Shown piece by piece: positions 1 through 7,517 of a DNA stretch of 64,000 nucleotides. Within the stretch, counting starts at the first letter, position 1, and every line of letters begins with the position of its first letter. Source of the stretch: Sphingomonas panacisoli (GTDB taxonomy: Bacteria; Pseudomonadota; Alphaproteobacteria; Sphingomonadales; Sphingomonadaceae); the NCBI RefSeq assembly GCF_007859635.1, contig NZ_CP042306.1, positions 372,001 through 436,000 of the forward strand, read 5' to 3'. Under the pieces are notes generated by a model, which saw only the letters and a list, made by a program, of their open reading frames with translations, had not been told where the DNA came from and ran no database searches. The translations under genes were made by a program, and so were the position numbers.

Positions 1-60
1 TCGGTGCATCGACGCGGCGCCAAGCAGGGTACGCTGTTCTCACATACGAAGCGCAAACGC

Positions 61-79
61 CTAGTGAGATTCTCACTAG
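61..79. promoter_or_regulatory. perfect 19-bp inverted repeat, operator-like
   Basis: CTAGTGAG and CTCACTAG form 8-bp perfect arms around ATT. The right arm is followed by a second near-copy of the half site (TAGTGAAATTCTC). It sits 13 bp before a possible GTG start at 93, which suits a repressor-type binding site, but no regulator is identified. It could equally be a sequence inside a longer reading frame, since that frame is open to the left edge. Confidence 0.4.
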
Positions 80-92
80 TGAAATTCTCCCG

Positions 93-353
93 GTGGCCCA
101 ATCCACCAATTTGGACCGATCTCCGTCGGTGACAGTCGTGGAGCATCAGCCTGGCAGGGCCGCCAGGCTCGAGCGAGCTCCCGACGCGGATCAGGGGGAG
201 ACTGCCACCGGTACCACGACGCACCCGTTAAAGACGATCGCGTTGATTGCGAGCTTGGTTGTTGCGCTGCTGATTGTGATTTTAGCGCTCAAGCCACTTG
301 CTGAAAGTGCTCGCGACATCGCCAACCTTATCCAGCCCAACAGACCACATTAG
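93..353 (+). CDS. small single-pass membrane protein, possibly 5'-truncated by window edge
   Basis: An 86-residue protein if it starts at the GTG at 93. Residues 48-69 (IALIASLVVALLIVILAL) form one clear membrane helix after a polar, charged N-terminal half. No enzymatic motif is visible. The same frame has no stop back to base 3, and no convincing ribosome binding site precedes 93, so this may be the C-terminal part of a gene that begins outside the window. The palindrome at 61-79 argues instead for a local promoter and start. I do not recognise the family. Confidence 0.45.
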   Translation: MAQSTNLDRSPSVTVVEHQPGRAARLERAPDADQGETATGTTTHPLKTIALIASLVVALLIVILALKPLAESARDIANLIQPNRPH

Positions 354-386
354 CCCGCCGGTGTGACCGGTCGGGGGAGACCAGTC

Positions 387-737
387 ATGCCAACCAATAT
401 GCGCGACGTTGTCGCTACTCGCCGGACCCTTGCACCAACGCTTGCGGATAAGTTTATGCCGCTTGAGGAAAGCGCCAACAACACGGCTGTGCAAGCAGCC
501 GCATTTGTGGCCGCGATGCTCGATGGTCATCAGCGCGCTGCGCTGCCACCATCAGCAGGCGCTGATGTCATTGAACTCATGTCGGAAGCGTCGCGCTTGT
601 CGCTGCAGGCCCGCGCGAAGGTAGTCCAGGCGCACGACATCTTGCGCAACTTGCCCCAGCAATTGGGACTTGCGTTTTCCGAACCGGAGTGTCCGCCGGA
701 CGTCGTGGGCGCGTCACCGTTGCGCGCCGTTGCGTAA
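387..737 (+). CDS. hypothetical protein, 116 aa
   Basis: The ATG at 387 is chosen because GGGGGAG lies 7-8 bases upstream. The product is soluble in appearance and largely helical, with Ala/Leu/Arg-rich stretches such as ELMSEASRLSLQARAKVVQA. No signal peptide, membrane segment or metal motif is visible. It follows the small membrane protein by about 30 bases and may share its transcript. The family is not recognised. Confidence 0.5.
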   Translation: MPTNMRDVVATRRTLAPTLADKFMPLEESANNTAVQAAAFVAAMLDGHQRAALPPSAGADVIELMSEASRLSLQARAKVVQAHDILRNLPQQLGLAFSEPECPPDVVGASPLRAVA

Positions 738-781
738 GGTTATTGTTGACCGGGCCACGATTACCGTGGTCCGGTCGCTGC

Positions 782-1225
782 ATGCCCGCATGGACAACGC
801 TTTACGTCGTTTTGTTCTGGCCGTGCTTGGCGGTCGTATTCGCGCTATGCGTGTGGCGGGGCGACCGTCCGGTCGTCTTGGCAGCCATGCTGTTCGCAGG
901 CGCCATGGTTGCCGATCGCCTTACGGTCTCGCGCAACATGTTTGCTGGGCTCGAGGCATCGGTTGCAGTTATCGACTTGCTTCTGACATTTGCCTTGGCG
1001 GTTCTGACCATCAAAAGACCACAGCTTTGGCTGGCTGCATTGACGGCGACGCAAGCCATCGCCTGCCTGGGCCATATCACCAAGTTGGTAGGCCTGCAGA
1101 ACTCGCGGCTGACCTATGCTATCCTGACCGGCAGCGGTGCCTACCCGGCGCTGATCATCCTGTTATGGGGTTTGTGGTCTGCCATAGAGAGCCGCAAACA
1201 ACAGCCTCGCGGACCCGACCACTAG
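782..1225 (+). CDS. small four-helix membrane protein
   Basis: Starting at the ATG at 782 gives 147 residues with about four hydrophobic segments: LYVVLFWPCLAVVFALCVW, VVLAAMLFAGAMVA, VAVIDLLLTFALAVLTI and YPALIILLWGLWSAI. The open frame extends upstream to about 689, but that part is Arg-rich and overlaps the preceding gene, so the later start is preferred. No transporter signature is visible. It is likely an inner-membrane protein of unknown role, common in style in sphingomonads. Confidence 0.55.
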   Translation: MPAWTTLYVVLFWPCLAVVFALCVWRGDRPVVLAAMLFAGAMVADRLTVSRNMFAGLEASVAVIDLLLTFALAVLTIKRPQLWLAALTATQAIACLGHITKLVGLQNSRLTYAILTGSGAYPALIILLWGLWSAIESRKQQPRGPDH

Positions 1226-1262
1226 GGGGCTGCGCCCGCCCACCAGCAGAGCTCGTCAACAA

Positions 1263-1706
1263 ATGACGAGTCATTCAAATGGCTTGGCTGATTTTGCGCG
1301 GCGCACGCCGTCGTGCGGCAAAGGATTAGACGCTGGAGTCCATGATGGGACAGCGATCGAGGTGGAACGCCCAAGCCCGACCGTCGTCGCGCGTCGTCTC
1401 ATTAAAGAGCGCCGCGTTCGCGACGATATGTTTGGTGAGGACTTGGGCGATCCCGCGTGGAATATGTTACTCGACCTGTACGTGGCGACAGCTATTAACC
1501 AGGCCGTCTCGGTCTCTAGCCTTTGCCTCGCAGCGGGCGCCCCGTCCACAACCGCACTACGGTATTTGTTCGCGATGATCGAAGCAGAGATGGTGGAAAA
1601 GACGCCGGATCCCCGCGACCGTCGTCGCTATTACGTCTCGCTAACATCGCATACACTAAACAGGTTGACCGCCTATTTTGAAGCGATCACCTGTTCCGCC
1701 GGCTAG
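1263..1706 (+). CDS. winged-helix (MarR-like) DNA-binding protein
   Basis: A 147-residue protein whose C-terminal two thirds reads as a winged helix: a long helix (DPAWNMLLDLYVATAINQ), a helix-turn-helix (VSVSSLCLAAGAPSTTALRY) and a wing with a charged turn (KTPDPRDRRRYYVSLT). This layout, including the D.RDRR.YYVSLT wing, is typical of small MarR-like regulators. The N-terminal 45 residues look unstructured, so an internal start is possible. It probably acts as a transcription regulator, with no target evident. Confidence 0.65.
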   Translation: MTSHSNGLADFARRTPSCGKGLDAGVHDGTAIEVERPSPTVVARRLIKERRVRDDMFGEDLGDPAWNMLLDLYVATAINQAVSVSSLCLAAGAPSTTALRYLFAMIEAEMVEKTPDPRDRRRYYVSLTSHTLNRLTAYFEAITCSAG

Positions 1707-1771
1707 TGTGAATAGTCGCCGCTACCAGTATAGCGTTCGCGACAAACAGCGGTTGCCGGGGTAGGGGTCAA

Positions 1772-2749
1772 TCACTGAGTTTCACCTTGATCGAAGCCTA
1801 CAGCGATCCGGTAGCGGACAAAGCGCCCGTCAGCTTGAATGGCCATGTATCCATTCGGTTCATGCCAGCAGTACCTTACCTCGTGCATGCCATTAAGGGT
1901 ATTACCCAACGGCATCGACAACTGGTACCACTTCCCGCGCATGAGCGATCTCATGCCAATTTGGCGCACGTTAGCGTCAAAAAGAAAGAACCTCCGCATG
2001 GACACTTTAGACAGGAGGGTGGGCGACCCATCTGGGAGCTTTTCGGGGATCTCTACGGGCACGCAACCCTGCGCGCTATCGCCGATTTTGTCAGCTTCAG
2101 TTTGCAGAGTCTCGAAGTCTGACTTGTCCTGCTCCCGAACGAAATTGGATTGTATCTCGTTGGGGCCTGGGTTTGATGGAACAGAAAATTCCGCGTAAAT
2201 GGCTTTTTTCGCCGGCTTTCCTTCAACGCTGTAGTGAGCCTCGAACGTCACGATACCCCCACGCCACAGGCCCGCATCAAAAGGGATAGAAACAGGGCGT
2301 TTGGGCGTGACTTCGATAGCAGGACCGCCGCTGGTGACAGACCCTGGCGACGCAATCCGCACAGCATCAAAAACAACGGTTTTTCTAGCGGTACTCGTCA
2401 CCACGATCGCCGCGTGAAAGCCATTAGCGTCAAGCGGCTGGGGCAAAAACGCAATTGTAAAATCTTGAACGGCGGGTTCGTCCCCCTGAGCATGACGGTA
2501 AACTGCAACACCGGTCACGAGCACTATGAGCACCGCGACTAGCGTCGCTGTTTTACGACAAGTTTTCCACCAATGCTTACCGCCGATTTTTATACCCCAA
2601 ACCAAGACTGTGGCTGCCGCTCCAGCGATAAGATCGGCGACCCAAAGCTGGTTCGGCCACCAGATGACGGCAGCCGCCGCGAATAGACCGATGACAGCTG
2701 TATATACGCCGGTTTGAAGGCTCGGCTGTGGCAACTGCACGGTGTTCAA
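1772..2749 (-). CDS. membrane-anchored hypothetical protein, 325 aa
   Basis: The N-terminus carries three hydrophobic helices: YTAVIGLFAAAAVIWWP, LWVADLIAGAAATVLVWGI and TATLVAVLIVLVTGVAVY. A soluble domain of about 230 residues follows, probably periplasmic and beta-rich (VVTSTARKTVVFDAVRIA, FEAHYSVEGKPAKKAIYAEF). No known domain is recognised. The start is a TTG at 2749, and a slightly different start is possible. The gene stands alone, convergent with the preceding winged-helix gene. Confidence 0.55.
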   Translation of the reverse strand: MNTVQLPQPSLQTGVYTAVIGLFAAAAVIWWPNQLWVADLIAGAAATVLVWGIKIGGKHWWKTCRKTATLVAVLIVLVTGVAVYRHAQGDEPAVQDFTIAFLPQPLDANGFHAAIVVTSTARKTVVFDAVRIASPGSVTSGGPAIEVTPKRPVSIPFDAGLWRGGIVTFEAHYSVEGKPAKKAIYAEFSVPSNPGPNEIQSNFVREQDKSDFETLQTEADKIGDSAQGCVPVEIPEKLPDGSPTLLSKVSMRRFFLFDANVRQIGMRSLMRGKWYQLSMPLGNTLNGMHEVRYCWHEPNGYMAIQADGRFVRYRIAVGFDQGETQ

Positions 2750-2978
2750 TCCTCACGCAGACGCGCCCAATGCGCGCCGACTCCTAATCTGGCACCAAAA
2801 CATATGCGGGACGTACTTGCCCAAAGGGAAGAGTACGGCGTACTCATGGCGGTCACCGCGAAGCCAACACGAAACAAAGCATCCCGGCATCCTCGATTGT
2901 CGCTAACGCAGTGGCCGTGCGCTCAATCAGCCGTATGGCTTATTAGGTGCGGTAAGCGGCAAATTATTAGCTACCGGT

Positions 2979-3605
2979 TCACTCGCTCGACACCATCAAC
3001 GCGTCCAAGGCCTCCGGCGTGATGGTGCCCGTTTCGCTGATCCCGCGCGCCTTTTGAAAACGCCGCAATGCGCTGCGCAACCCAGCGCCAACCACCCCAT
3101 CGATCGGTCCCTGATAATAACCCTGTGCGAGCAGGGCGATTTGGACGCGCCGCACAATTGCTTTGAAGCGGTTGGTGCGCCCCGAAAGCGTCGGAACAGC
3201 GTCGTCTGCTTTGGGCGGCGTGGCACGTAAGTTTGGCGACACCAATGGGAGTGGGATGGACCGCGGCGGGGGAGGCGGTGGTGGCGGGGGCGGCGGCGGG
3301 GCATAATAGGGCTGTGACGGCGACGGGTCATAATAAGCGCCGCCCGCGCTCGATCGATGGCTGGTATGGCTGTAGTGCCCGCCGCCACCGTAGCCCGAGC
3401 TATGGCTTGAATGGCTGCTGTGGCTTGAATGGCTGCGGTGGTCCGCCAGGATCACCGTGTGATCTTGCGTGAATATTTTGAACAGCGTTCCATTTGGGTT
3501 GGGGCCCATCGACGTCGTCACAGTGATCAATGTGGCTTGGGCGGCTTCAGGCGCTGCAATGCCAGCCGCAGCCAAGCTTGAAATGAGGTACCGCTTTTTG
3601 GTCAT
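2979..3605 (-). CDS. hxsA: His-Xaa-Ser repeat protein HxsA, peptidoglycan-binding substrate
   Basis: This is the presumed target of the two radical SAM enzymes encoded just upstream. Domain order: N-terminal export signal (about 1-24, SSLAAAGIAAPEAAQA), a short domain, a run of eight His-Xaa-Ser units at residues 56-85 (H at 56, 59, 62, 65, 68, 77, 80, 83), a Gly/Tyr/Pro linker with twelve consecutive prolines (103-114), and a C-terminal PG_binding_1-type domain (about 147-203, with GYYQGPIDGVVG and ALRRFQKARG). The product should be exported and held at the cell wall. The start ATG overlaps the hxsC stop by 4 bp. Family assignment rests on the repeat plus neighbours; the chemical modification is not known to me. 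Confidence 0.9.
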   Translation of the reverse strand: MTKKRYLISSLAAAGIAAPEAAQATLITVTTSMGPNPNGTLFKIFTQDHTVILADHRSHSSHSSHSSHSSGYGGGGHYSHTSHRSSAGGAYYDPSPSQPYYAPPPPPPPPPPPPRSIPLPLVSPNLRATPPKADDAVPTLSGRTNRFKAIVRRVQIALLAQGYYQGPIDGVVGAGLRSALRRFQKARGISETGTITPEALDALMVSSE

Positions 3606-4687
3606 AACGGCGTCACCACGGCCATCGCGTCCTCATCAGGATGCCATTCGAAGAAGCCAGCGCAATGCTCACGCTCGCTGCATTGTTGGCACGGCGCCAT
3701 GGTTTTGTTTTTCCAGTCCGAAATCGAGGCGATTGCATAGGGTCGGTAGGCCGCGGGCACGGTGCACAGTGGAAAGTTGAATAGTTGCGCGCGCACGCCA
3801 TGCAGCAGGGCCGCGTCGAGTGCCGTCGCGACGGGCGTAAAGTTGAGATCATGCCGGACGAACAAGTCGCGCCAACGACCCTTGGCGAACCCGATATGTT
3901 CGAGTTGCATGATTGACCAGGCTTCAATGAACCGTAGGCGGGCGACGACAAAATGGGCGAGGTCATGTAGCTTGTCGACGTTGGTCGACAGCAACACAGT
4001 CCGTAGTTCTACACGCGCGCCCGCCGCCATCAGCAACGCAAAACTGTCGCGTAGCCGGACGAACGCGCCGTGTTTTCCGACAACGTCATCATGCGTGGCG
4101 GCGTCAGCTGCATAGAGTGGGATGCCCCAGCTTACACGGCGGTAACGGGGGTCGCGTAGCCGGTCGACGTCATCGCGCTCAAAATGTTGCCCGTTGGACA
4201 ATATGTGAAACTGCACGTCAGGCCGCGCGTCGAGCACGTGTTCGATCATGCTCAGCAACTTTTGCTTATAGAGTGTGGGCTCACCGCCGGACACACCGAT
4301 CAACGTGTCCGGCTCAGCAAGCAAGCACGCTTGTTCAAGCAATGCGAAGCGGTCGACATGCGTTTTTTTGGGCGGCTGTGAGCACATGACGCACAGCTGG
4401 TCGCAGCGCTCAGTGACCAACAGCGTATTGTGCCGCGATGCGCGGCGCAGCAGTCGCTCAGCGCGACCAGCAAGTGGAGTTACCAACACCACGTCGCCGT
4501 CCAGATCTTCTGCTGAAACACCATCGATGGCGAACAAGCCATGCGCGCCAGCAAAACTGGCGCCCATGCTGTCAGCGTCGATCATCAGAGAATCAGCAAT
4601 GTCGCGTTTGTCAGAGGCTGACGTACGCAGCCGTGTTACAAACGGTATATTGCTTTCAGCAAATGCGGGCAAATTGAGTAGGATCAC
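3602..4687 (-). CDS. hxsC: radical SAM maturase HxsC
   Basis: A 361-residue radical SAM protein. The cluster-binding motif is CxxxCxxC at Cys95, Cys99 and Cys102 (CDQLCVMC), after a unique N-terminal region of about 90 residues. GVSGGEPTLY provides the GGE motif for S-adenosylmethionine binding. A C-terminal Cys group (CQQCSEREHCAGF) probably holds an auxiliary Fe-S cluster. In Hxs systems HxsB and HxsC are paired radical SAM enzymes thought to modify HxsA. The gene overlaps hxsB and hxsA by 4 bp each, implying translational coupling. Start is a GTG. Confidence 0.9.
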   Translation of the reverse strand: MILLNLPAFAESNIPFVTRLRTSASDKRDIADSLMIDADSMGASFAGAHGLFAIDGVSAEDLDGDVVLVTPLAGRAERLLRRASRHNTLLVTERCDQLCVMCSQPPKKTHVDRFALLEQACLLAEPDTLIGVSGGEPTLYKQKLLSMIEHVLDARPDVQFHILSNGQHFERDDVDRLRDPRYRRVSWGIPLYAADAATHDDVVGKHGAFVRLRDSFALLMAAGARVELRTVLLSTNVDKLHDLAHFVVARLRFIEAWSIMQLEHIGFAKGRWRDLFVRHDLNFTPVATALDAALLHGVRAQLFNFPLCTVPAAYRPYAIASISDWKNKTMAPCQQCSEREHCAGFFEWHPDEDAMAVVTPL

Positions 4688-6096
4688 TGGAGCCGTGGCC
4701 CCAAAGCGGCGGGCGTGCCAGGCAGTCGCAGCCAGCGGGCTAGCGAGTGCTGTACGGCGTCGTCGTCGGAATAAATGAGCTCAAATATAAAGTCGAACAG
4801 GTGCAAATGCCGGCGGCAAAACGCGGTATCAAGCCGCGGCACGTCAGCGCGACCATAACGAGCAATGTCATCAACCAGGTCACGGCCGCAAAATGGCTGG
4901 TACGCGCAACGCTGGCACGCTGGGTCAAATTCATTGGTGGCGTGGTAATTGAGCGCTGTACGTGCGTCAGTGTCCCACCCTCGATGCACGTCGCCGATCG
5001 CGAGATCGATAACGCCCGAGCGCGCCAGCATACGCGCTTCATCCGTCGGGTAGACAATGCCGTCATGATCGATGACCACATAATCAACGCCCACCGGATT
5101 GGGGTTGCGCAAGTCGACATGGCGCTCACGGCCAGGACGAAAGATGCGGCGTAAGCAAATGCTGAAATAGGTTTCCTCAAGGACGCGCGACTGGTCATGC
5201 CAGTTGCGCTCAATAATGCGGCGTACGAACTGCTCATAATAAGTGCGCCACGCGTCGCTTTGTTCGCGTGAATCACTATGTCGTTTTCGTGCAAACCCCT
5301 GATAGTTGATAGGCCGCAAGAAAATGCTTTCTAGGCCGCGTGACGCATATGCGTCGATCAGCCCATCAATGTCAGGCGGCTGCGTCGGATCAACGGTAGG
5401 TAGCGCGGACAGCTTGCCGGGCGCATAGCGTGCCAACAGCCGTTCAAGGTTTTTGGCAAACGTCGCGGTCGAGGCAGCTTCCTTGGTCCGGTTGCGGCCG
5501 TGCGTTGCAGCGTCACCATCAAGTGACGTGCTGATCAACACGTCGGGCCGGTCAAAAATGTCGAGCAAGTCAGCGGTAATGCTTTGAAGGTTTGAGCAAA
5601 TGACAAATTGCCGTGTTGCAAAACGCTCACAACGCTGGATGACGGCGCGCAGGAGATCAGGTCGCAGCGTGGGCTCACCGCCCTGAAATTCGATTTTGAT
5701 AAAGTCGCCGGGCAGGCTGTCGATGAGCCGCAACACGCCAGCCAGCGTGTCATCAGACCAGTCGAAGCCGGATTGCGTCGCGCCAACGCGCGACACTTGG
5801 CAATATGTGCAACTCAAATTGCAGCGCAGCGTGGGAACAAGGATGAGGTAGTCGAGCGACTGGGCGCGGGTCAGGCGCTGCGCGCGGCGGTAAGCGAACG
5901 CCATACGCGAAAAGTCATCATCCATGTCGAACACGTGCCCGCCGCGGCTGAGCGCGATTAGGTCTGCGGGCGTTTGGGCACCACGTCCAAGGCGCGCGAC
6001 CAACGCGTCACTTGCCGCCGTAAACGCGCCAGCGTCATCAACAACCAACGCGCCGCCGGAGCGCAGCGGACGCGTGCGTAGCGGCATAAACGTCAC
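4684..6096 (-). CDS. hxsB: radical SAM/SPASM maturase HxsB
   Basis: A 470-residue radical SAM enzyme. The CxxxCxxC motif is Cys92, Cys96, Cys99 (CNLSCTYC), followed by FQGGEPTLR for the GGE loop. The C-terminal region has SPASM-type cysteines (CQRCAYQPFCGRD, then a later Cys) for auxiliary Fe-S clusters, as in peptide-modifying enzymes of the AnSME/PqqE type. The N-terminal 80 residues resemble a substrate-recognition segment (MPLRTRPLRSGGALVVDDAG). It starts at a GTG overlapping the hxsD stop by 4 bp; an ATG 9 bases later is an alternative. It is expected to act with HxsC on HxsA in the cytoplasm before export. Confidence 0.9.
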   Translation of the reverse strand: MTFMPLRTRPLRSGGALVVDDAGAFTAASDALVARLGRGAQTPADLIALSRGGHVFDMDDDFSRMAFAYRRAQRLTRAQSLDYLILVPTLRCNLSCTYCQVSRVGATQSGFDWSDDTLAGVLRLIDSLPGDFIKIEFQGGEPTLRPDLLRAVIQRCERFATRQFVICSNLQSITADLLDIFDRPDVLISTSLDGDAATHGRNRTKEAASTATFAKNLERLLARYAPGKLSALPTVDPTQPPDIDGLIDAYASRGLESIFLRPINYQGFARKRHSDSREQSDAWRTYYEQFVRRIIERNWHDQSRVLEETYFSICLRRIFRPGRERHVDLRNPNPVGVDYVVIDHDGIVYPTDEARMLARSGVIDLAIGDVHRGWDTDARTALNYHATNEFDPACQRCAYQPFCGRDLVDDIARYGRADVPRLDTAFCRRHLHLFDFIFELIYSDDDAVQHSLARWLRLPGTPAALGPRLQ

Positions 6097-6338
6097 TGCA
6101 AGAGCTCCTGCATGACGCCCGCGCGCATGGCGGCGTTGCTGTTAAGCAGCCGCTCATTGGCGCACGCACATGACCAAATGAGCGCTAGCTCAGCCGGCGT
6201 CTTGGTGGTGGATTGAAGTTCAAGGACGTCGCCGTCACGGTAAACGCCAACATCAGGGTAGAATTGTGAGACCCATGGAACGGCTGCGCGCTCAATGGCG
6301 CTGCTGCACACTGCCAAGTAAATGTGATGCTGCGACAA
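6093..6338 (-). CDS. hxsD: His-Xaa-Ser system protein HxsD
   Basis: An 81-residue protein first in the hxs operon. The HxsD family is named for a C-terminal motif near LLNDYxLRE; here the matching segment is ERLLNSNAAMRAGVM, which keeps the Leu-Leu-Asn and the Arg but is otherwise divergent. Size, position next to hxsB and 4-bp overlap support the call. The start is a TTG with GGGGGG a few bases upstream. Its role is unknown; a precursor-recognition or chaperone part in maturation is an inference. Confidence 0.75.
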   Translation of the reverse strand: MSQHHIYLAVCSSAIERAAVPWVSQFYPDVGVYRDGDVLELQSTTKTPAELALIWSCACANERLLNSNAAMRAGVMQELLQ

Positions 6339-6503
6339 AGCTGCCCCCCGGTCATGGTGTGGCGGAGGCTATGGCGCTTGATCCAGCCCAACAAGCACCA
6401 TTTTGGGTGAATCGGTTGCGTCATCATTGCGCAGACGCCTGGCCAGGATAGACTGACGACGGGGGCGGATGATGAAGCAGCATAGGCGCACGAGGACGCG
6501 GCG

Positions 6504-7124
6504 GTGGGTGGGCTGCCTATAAAGCCAGCGGCCGACAATGGCTGCTCATGGGCACTTGGGGTCATGGCGGTGATTGCAGTGCTGGCGTCGCTGGGCAAGT
6601 GTAGCCACACGGCCAGCAGCAACGCCGCTGCGCCCATGAACAGCGTGAGCGACACGCTGGCCAACTCGATTTCAGCGCAGGACCTGCCGCCGGTGCAGCC
6701 GCTGAGCAAAGCCGCTGTCAGGCGCGGCATTGGCCATTACCGCGTTGCGTTCACCGCGGAGGGGCTGTCAGGCGCGATGATTTACAGCCAAAATTGCTAC
6801 GATGCGCTGGCACGCACATTCAGTTGGGCAAAAGTGGATAGCTGCGGCGCTTTCGACATGATGACCATCAAGTCGATGCCGGAAGAAGACCAGCCCGATT
6901 TGTCGAAGGAGATTTCATATTTTGATGAGGAGACGGCGGCGGGGCGCTACTTGAAAGCTGTCACAAGCGCGGGCGAGACGACGGACGGCGCGGATAAGCG
7001 ACTGAGCGACTTGCAAGCGAGTGTAGCTAAAGTGCCAGTGCCAAAGCCGACCGCGACGCCGGCTGAAGTGGTGGGCGCCAGCGACGGCGTGATGGACAAT
7101 GGCGCTGATGACAGCGAGGAGTAA
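6504..7124 (+). CDS. exported or membrane-anchored hypothetical protein
   Basis: Transcribed divergently from hxsD with 165 bases between. Starting at the GTG at 6504 gives 206 residues; an in-frame ATG at 6564 would place a hydrophobic segment (MAVIAVLASLGKC) at the very N-terminus, with a Cys that loosely resembles a lipoprotein box. The middle part contains two Cys (YSQNCYDALA, KVDSCGAFDMM), possibly a disulfide. The tail is acidic and Ala/Pro-rich. Family not recognised. Base composition and codon style match the hxs genes, so it may have travelled with them. Confidence 0.55.
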   Translation: MGGLPIKPAADNGCSWALGVMAVIAVLASLGKCSHTASSNAAAPMNSVSDTLANSISAQDLPPVQPLSKAAVRRGIGHYRVAFTAEGLSGAMIYSQNCYDALARTFSWAKVDSCGAFDMMTIKSMPEEDQPDLSKEISYFDEETAAGRYLKAVTSAGETTDGADKRLSDLQASVAKVPVPKPTATPAEVVGASDGVMDNGADDSEE

Positions 7125-7249
7125 GGCTGCCTGTCAGTCCCAATAACGCGATGCCAAAAGCGCAACGGCGCAGGCGCTAGACTCATGTGATAATCACGCT
7201 TTTACGCTGACTGACGCGCGGCATGTAGGCTGAGTTAAACCAACATGCG

Positions 7250-7507
7250 CTACTCGCCGCTGAGAACCACGACCGCGGTATATTGATTGGTCAGGTCATG
7301 CCCAAGGGTCTCCGGACCCCCGCCGGGATTCATGCGTACAGTTGCGCCATAAATGCCGGCTGCAGGGGACGTGTACGTTACTGCTACCCGACCAAACCCT
7401 TGCGTTTTCCAAAATTGAGCCGTCGCGCCAATCAGCAATTCCAAAGCCTGCTCGCTTGCGGCGCGGCAAATTTCAACGACTAGGTCGGACTGGGAGTGAA
7501 TGGGCAT
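7250..7507 (-). CDS. hypothetical protein, 85 aa
   Basis: Lies 10 bases downstream of the lipoprotein gene at 7518-8888 and is probably co-transcribed. ATG start at 7507. It looks soluble, with an amphipathic N-terminal helix (SDLVVEICRAASEQALELLI) and a beta-rich second half (GRVAVTYTSPAAGIYGATV). No export signal or motif. Unrecognised. Confidence 0.5.
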   Translation of the reverse strand: MPIHSQSDLVVEICRAASEQALELLIGATAQFWKTQGFGRVAVTYTSPAAGIYGATVRMNPGGGPETLGHDLTNQYTAVVVLSGE

Positions 7508-7517
7508 GCAATTGTTC

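Noticed and set aside
3233..3472. Gly/Ala-rich plus-strand frame opposite hxsA
   Set aside because: It is the complementary shadow of the His/Ser and Pro repeats; the minus-strand gene explains it.
3300..3480. Possible CRISPR-like short repeats
   Set aside because: The periodic CAC/AGC repeats code for HxsA; there are no spacers between identical repeats. No CRISPR array was seen elsewhere.
4740..5294. 184-residue minus-strand frame inside hxsB
   Set aside because: Out-of-frame shadow within hxsB with no ribosome binding site.
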